Under the pieces are notes generated by a model. It was not told where the DNA came from. It ran no database searches and worked only from the letters and a program-made list of their open reading frames with translations. From Bacteroides sp. (lineage in GTDB: Bacteria > Bacteroidota > Bacteroidia > Bacteroidales > Bacteroidaceae), in assembly GCA_020861095.1 (NCBI GenBank), contig JAJBTC010000090.1, positions 1-64,000 of the forward strand: a stretch of DNA of 64,000 nucleotides, given 5' to 3'. A program made the position numbers and the translations under genes. Below are positions 60,282-64,000 of the stretch, in pieces (the stretch's first letter is position 1; each line of letters starts with the position of its first letter).

Positions 60282-60378
60282 ATTTACGATTTACGGATTT
60301 ACGATGTACGATTGGAAATACCAGTTTTATTTACACATGTACTATCAATCGTACATCGTAAATCCGTAAATCGTAAAT
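60282..60378. repeat. 97-bp element: 33-bp perfect inverted repeat around a 31-nt spacer (family member B)
   Basis: ATTTACGATTTACGGATTTACGATGTACGATTG (60282-60314) and exact reverse complement (60346-60378). Confidence 0.92.
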
Positions 60379-60713
60379 CACTCCACTTGTCCCAGAGAGT
60401 TGCCGTATTCCATTTCACCCTGTACTACAAAAAGAAGTTCTTCAGGGTCAAAATCACCGATCTCGTCTTTCTTTGCCTCTTTGGCCAGGTAGTGGGCCAC
60501 CTGTTCCAGATCGATATTGACATACCCTTCTTCATCGGGCTCCACATCCAGAATACCACTTTCTACATAGTACTCATCCATCGTATCGATAAGATAGTAG
60601 AGTTGTTCGTCAGAGAATTTCTCTTTCAACTCCTGGGGCAGATAGTTCCTGATGTACTCGACAGTCTGTTCGTCGTCCGCATCGCTCAATAAAAAATCGT
60701 CTTCAAGTCCCAT
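60378..60713 (-). CDS. conserved hypothetical acidic protein
   Basis: Intact 111-aa ORF convergent to the RDD gene. Confidence 0.65.
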   Translation of the reverse strand: MGLEDDFLLSDADDEQTVEYIRNYLPQELKEKFSDEQLYYLIDTMDEYYVESGILDVEPDEEGYVNIDLEQVAHYLAKEAKKDEIGDFDPEELLFVVQGEMEYGNSLGQVE

Positions 60714-60805
60714 GATCTTTTCTTTTTGGATTACTTACAAGGGATAATATATCTCTGATGGTCAGGCTCCGGTGCTAATGTGCTATCCGACAAGCGGACG
60801 CACAT

Positions 60806-61120
60806 TCAGAGCAGAGCCTTGATCTTTTCGTCAAACGTACTTTTAGAAGCACTACCCACTACCTTATCTACCACTTTACCGTCTTTCAGCAAAAGTACGG
60901 TAGGGATGTTACGTACACCGAAGCTGGCGGGAAGCTCCGTATTTTCGTCTACATCGCACTTACCGATAATGACCCGACCTTCATATTCAGTTGCCAACTC
61001 TTCTATAAGGGGAGCCACCGCTTTACAGGGACCGCACCAGGGTGCCCAAAAATCCACAACTACCGGTTTGCCCTCTGCAAGAAGTCCTTCAAAATTGCTG
61101 TCTGTAATTTCTAAAGCCAT
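60806..61120 (-). CDS. trxA: thioredoxin
   Basis: VVVDFWAPWCGPCKAVAPLIEELA; ATG at 61120. Confidence 0.97.
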   Translation of the reverse strand: MALEITDSNFEGLLAEGKPVVVDFWAPWCGPCKAVAPLIEELATEYEGRVIIGKCDVDENTELPASFGVRNIPTVLLLKDGKVVDKVVGSASKSTFDEKIKALL

Positions 61121-61346
61121 TTCTGTAAAAGTTTTAAGAATATTAGTTATTATATACAAGAATGATCATCTCCCACATAAAACGCCTCTGTGATCTATCC
61201 GGTCCGGACAGTTTACCGGCTGCGCCGGACACTGAGACAAGGCATACAAACAAGAAGAAAAACAGAAATGTTCCAATCCACAAACAACGAATTATCCATC
61301 CATTGCAACACATCTTTTTACCTACCCTATTTATCCATTCGTGAGG

Positions 61347-61386
61347 GCCTGCATACGGATCAGGCTTACCTGATCCGTATGCAGGC
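61347..61386. repeat. 18-bp perfect inverted repeat with 4-nt loop
   Basis: GCCTGCATACGGATCAGG CTTA CCTGATCCGTATGCAGGC. Confidence 0.92.
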
Positions 61387-61401
61387 AGTTCTTCTTAGTA
61401 T

Positions 61402-61553
61402 GATACAAATAGATTGAAAGCCGAACGCAGAGCGGAATTTCCTCCAGCTATGCCAAGGCATCTCCTATATGCTACAAATACAGTGAAAGGTAAGAGCCAA
61501 AGGTCAAACTCGTTTGAAACTTTGTCCGAACCGCATCCTATATGCTACAAATA
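61402..61553. repeat. degenerate direct repeats of about 70 bp with GNTACAAATA boundaries
   Basis: GATACAAATA at 61402, GCTACAAATA at 61471 and 61544; each later boundary preceded by GCATC..CTATAT. Confidence 0.65.
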
Positions 61554-61556
61554 TAC

Positions 61557-64000
61557 TCAATTAATCCGAAACGCAAGGTCCGGTTGTTCATTTAAATAAT
61601 GGACCAGTTCCTTATCTACGGATAACTTCACCGGACGCGATATCAGGTCTACTTTCATGTGCTGATCATCATCCAGCACTTCAAAGCAAAGTTCGGCATT
61701 TCCGGGAGATTTCTTTGTCAATTCGGCAAGCTCTGTCACAATGACCGGATTGAGTGTAGCAAGTGGAATAGAGATGGTGATCTTTTCGATCAGTTTCTCT
61801 TTCACATCCGGCAACAGCTCCATGGAGGTGATCTTGATCTCCAGTTCATCCTGGCGCCATTGTTTGCTTTGACAGCGTGCCCGCATAAAAAGGAAAGTGC
61901 CTTCTGCCAGGTATCCCTGGAATGTGATCCAGTCGTTCCCAAAGAAAGCAAACTCTGCAGAACCGGAATAATCTTCCATCTTCACAATCCCATACGGATT
62001 GCCATTCTTGCCTATTCCCCGGCGCACATGGGTCACAATCCCTCCCATGGTGATCTCGCGTCCCGCCAGAGCCGGTTTGTCTTCCAGCTCAGCCATGCGT
62101 GTGTTACAAACGTGTTGCAACACCACCGCGTAATCGTCAAGCGGGTGAGCCGACAGATAGATACCCACCAGTTCACGTTCTTTGTTGAGACGTTCCAGAT
62201 CGGGCCAGCGATCGGCATAGGGAATTTCGGGTGTAGCGATATCCACCACATTGTCTCCCCCGAAGAGAGAGTTCTGGGCTGCCTGCTTGTCTGCCTGAAA
62301 ACGGGTACCGTAGCGCATCAGCACCTCCAGGAACATTTCACTCTTAGCATTTACTGCGAAGAATTGTTCCCGCTTGATGCCTGTGAAGCCATCGAACCCC
62401 CCGGCCAGTGCCAGACACTCCACATTTTTCTTGTTGCACGCGTTCAGATTGACACGCTGTACAAAATCGAATATATCTTTAAAAGGACCGTTGGCATTAC
62501 GCTCCTCCACAATGCTATGTACGGCAGCTTCCCCCACTCCCTTGATGGCACCCAGTCCGAAACGGATATTGCCTTCGGAGTTTACGGTGAACTTCAGGTT
62601 ACTTTCGTTCACATCCGGTCCCAATACCAGAATACCCATGGACTTACATTCATCCATGAATTTCGTGATTTCCGTGATATTGGAGATGTTGCGGCTCAAC
62701 ACGGCCGCCATATATTCGGACGGATAATGGGCTTTCAGATAGGCGGTCTGGTAGGCTACCCAGGAATAGCAGGTGGCATGCGATTTGTTGAATGCGTAGG
62801 AAGCAAACTTCTCCCAGTCTCCCCAGATCTTCTCCAGCACTTTCGGATCATGGCCATTTTCCTTTCCGCCATTGATGAATTTGGGTTTCATCTGATCCAG
62901 TTTGTCACGCAGTTTCTTACCCATCGCCTTACGCAGAGCGTCCGATTCACCACGGGTAAAGTTACCCAGCAAACGAGACAGAAGCATGACCTGCTCCTGA
63001 TACACAGTGATCCCGTAGGTATCACTCAGGTACTTCTCCATGATAGGTATATCGTACTCAATCGGCTTGCGGCCGTGCTTACGGTCGACAAACTCCGGGA
63101 TATAATCCATCGGCCCGGGACGATACAGGGCATTCATAGCGATCAGGTCTTCAAACGTGGTAGGTTGCAGTTCCCGGAGGTACTTTTGCATCCCTGCCGA
63201 CTCAAACTGGAACGTACCTACTGTTTTTCCTTCACTATACAGCTTATAGGTTTCAGCATCGTTGATATCAATCGTATCGATATCAATCTCTTTCCCGCGA
63301 CTCAAACGCACGTTCTCTACAGCTTCTTTGATGATTGAAAGGGTTTTCAGTCCCAGAAAGTCCATCTTGATCAGCCCTGTTTCCTCAATGACCGAGCCTT
63401 CGTACTGGGTGACAAGTATCTTTTCTCCGGTCTCCTTGTCATCGGCGGTACTGACAGGTACCCAATCGGTAATGTCGTCCCGGCAGATGATCGTACCACA
63501 AGCATGTACACCCGTATTACGCACATTCCCTTCCAGCATACGGGCATACTTGATGGTATCCCGCAACAGCGGGTCCGATGAATTTTCAGCAGCCTGCAAT
63601 TCGGGTACATACTCGATCGCGTTGGTCAGATTGATCTTCTTGTCAGGTATACGATCCGGCACCAGCTTGGTGAGCCTGTCCGACTCGGACAACGGAAGTT
63701 TCTGCACACGGGCTACATCCTTGATGGCAGATTTGGTGGCCATGGTACCGTAGGTGATGATATGGGCTACTTTATCCTGTCCGTATTTATCAGTCACCCA
63801 GCGCAGCACCTCCCCACGTCCATCGTCGTCGAAATCCACGTCAATATCGGGCAGAGAGATACGGTCGGGATTCAGGAAACGCTCAAACAGCAGGTCATAC
63901 TGGATAGGGTCTATCCGGGTGATCCCCAGACAGTAGGCTACTGCCGATCCGGCTGCCGAGCCACGTCCGGGCCCTACGGATACGCCCAATTCATTACGGG
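61557..64000 (-). CDS. dnaE: DNA polymerase III subunit alpha (5' part beyond window)
   Basis: GPGRGSAAGSAVAYCLGITRIDPI..LLFERFLNPDRISLPDIDVDFDDDGRGEV; YQEQVMLLSRLLGNFTRGESDALRKAMGKK. Confidence 0.97.
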   Translation of the reverse strand, partial: RNELGVSVGPGRGSAAGSAVAYCLGITRIDPIQYDLLFERFLNPDRISLPDIDVDFDDDGRGEVLRWVTDKYGQDKVAHIITYGTMATKSAIKDVARVQKLPLSESDRLTKLVPDRIPDKKINLTNAIEYVPELQAAENSSDPLLRDTIKYARMLEGNVRNTGVHACGTIICRDDITDWVPVSTADDKETGEKILVTQYEGSVIEETGLIKMDFLGLKTLSIIKEAVENVRLSRGKEIDIDTIDINDAETYKLYSEGKTVGTFQFESAGMQKYLRELQPTTFEDLIAMNALYRPGPMDYIPEFVDRKHGRKPIEYDIPIMEKYLSDTYGITVYQEQVMLLSRLLGNFTRGESDALRKAMGKKLRDKLDQMKPKFINGGKENGHDPKVLEKIWGDWEKFASYAFNKSHATCYSWVAYQTAYLKAHYPSEYMAAVLSRNISNITEITKFMDECKSMGILVLGPDVNESNLKFTVNSEGNIRFGLGAIKGVGEAAVHSIVEERNANGPFKDIFDFVQRVNLNACNKKNVECLALAGGFDGFTGIKREQFFAVNAKSEMFLEVLMRYGTRFQADKQAAQNSLFGGDNVVDIATPEIPYADRWPDLERLNKERELVGIYLSAHPLDDYAVVLQHVCNTRMAELEDKPALAGREITMGGIVTHVRRGIGKNGNPYGIVKMEDYSGSAEFAFFGNDWITFQGYLAEGTFLFMRARCQSKQWRQDELEIKITSMELLPDVKEKLIEKITISIPLATLNPVIVTELAELTKKSPGNAELCFEVLDDDQHMKVDLISRPVKLSVDKELVHYLNEQPDLAFRIN

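Noticed and set aside
61659-63338. 559-aa plus-strand ORF antisense to dnaE
   Set aside because: Entirely antisense to clear DnaE; no recognisable family; typical codon-bias artefact

Overview
This 64 kb window is chromosomal DNA from a Bacteroidales-type bacterium. The evidence is the gene families present (NigD-like, fimbrillin/FISUMP, DUF3822, DUF5683, OMP beta-barrel) and TTTG-N19-TAnnTTTG promoters. It is mostly housekeeping: rsfS, ftsH, cdsA, lpxB, surE, parAB, mltD, relA/spoT, alaS, a RecD-like helicase, rsmD, cls, aroB, tRNA-Pro, aroA, tsaE, ppk1-ppx-ppk2, an ABC exporter, an Na+/H+ antiporter, an AGCS symporter, a MoxR/DUF58/DUF4350/DUF4129/SpoIIM/RDD cluster, trxA and dnaE (5' end cut by the window edge). 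I see no CRISPR array, rRNA, prophage, transposase or recognisable defence island. The most interesting unexplained signal is a non-coding repeat family spread over at least eight intergenic sites. It has arms of the form GATTTACGA..TTTACGATGTACGATTG (perfect 35-bp and 33-bp inverted repeats in two copies) and internal GAGACGCA..TGCGTCTC palindromes whose enclosed segment is inverted between copies. Other unusual items are two unrelated five-unit arrays that share an exact 22-bp period, both in convergent intergenic regions; two probable 5'-end homopolymer frameshifts (rsfS and a lipoprotein gene); an orphan Imm17-like gene bracketed by the repeat family; and several long perfect hairpins. All family assignments come from reading the translations; no database search was run.
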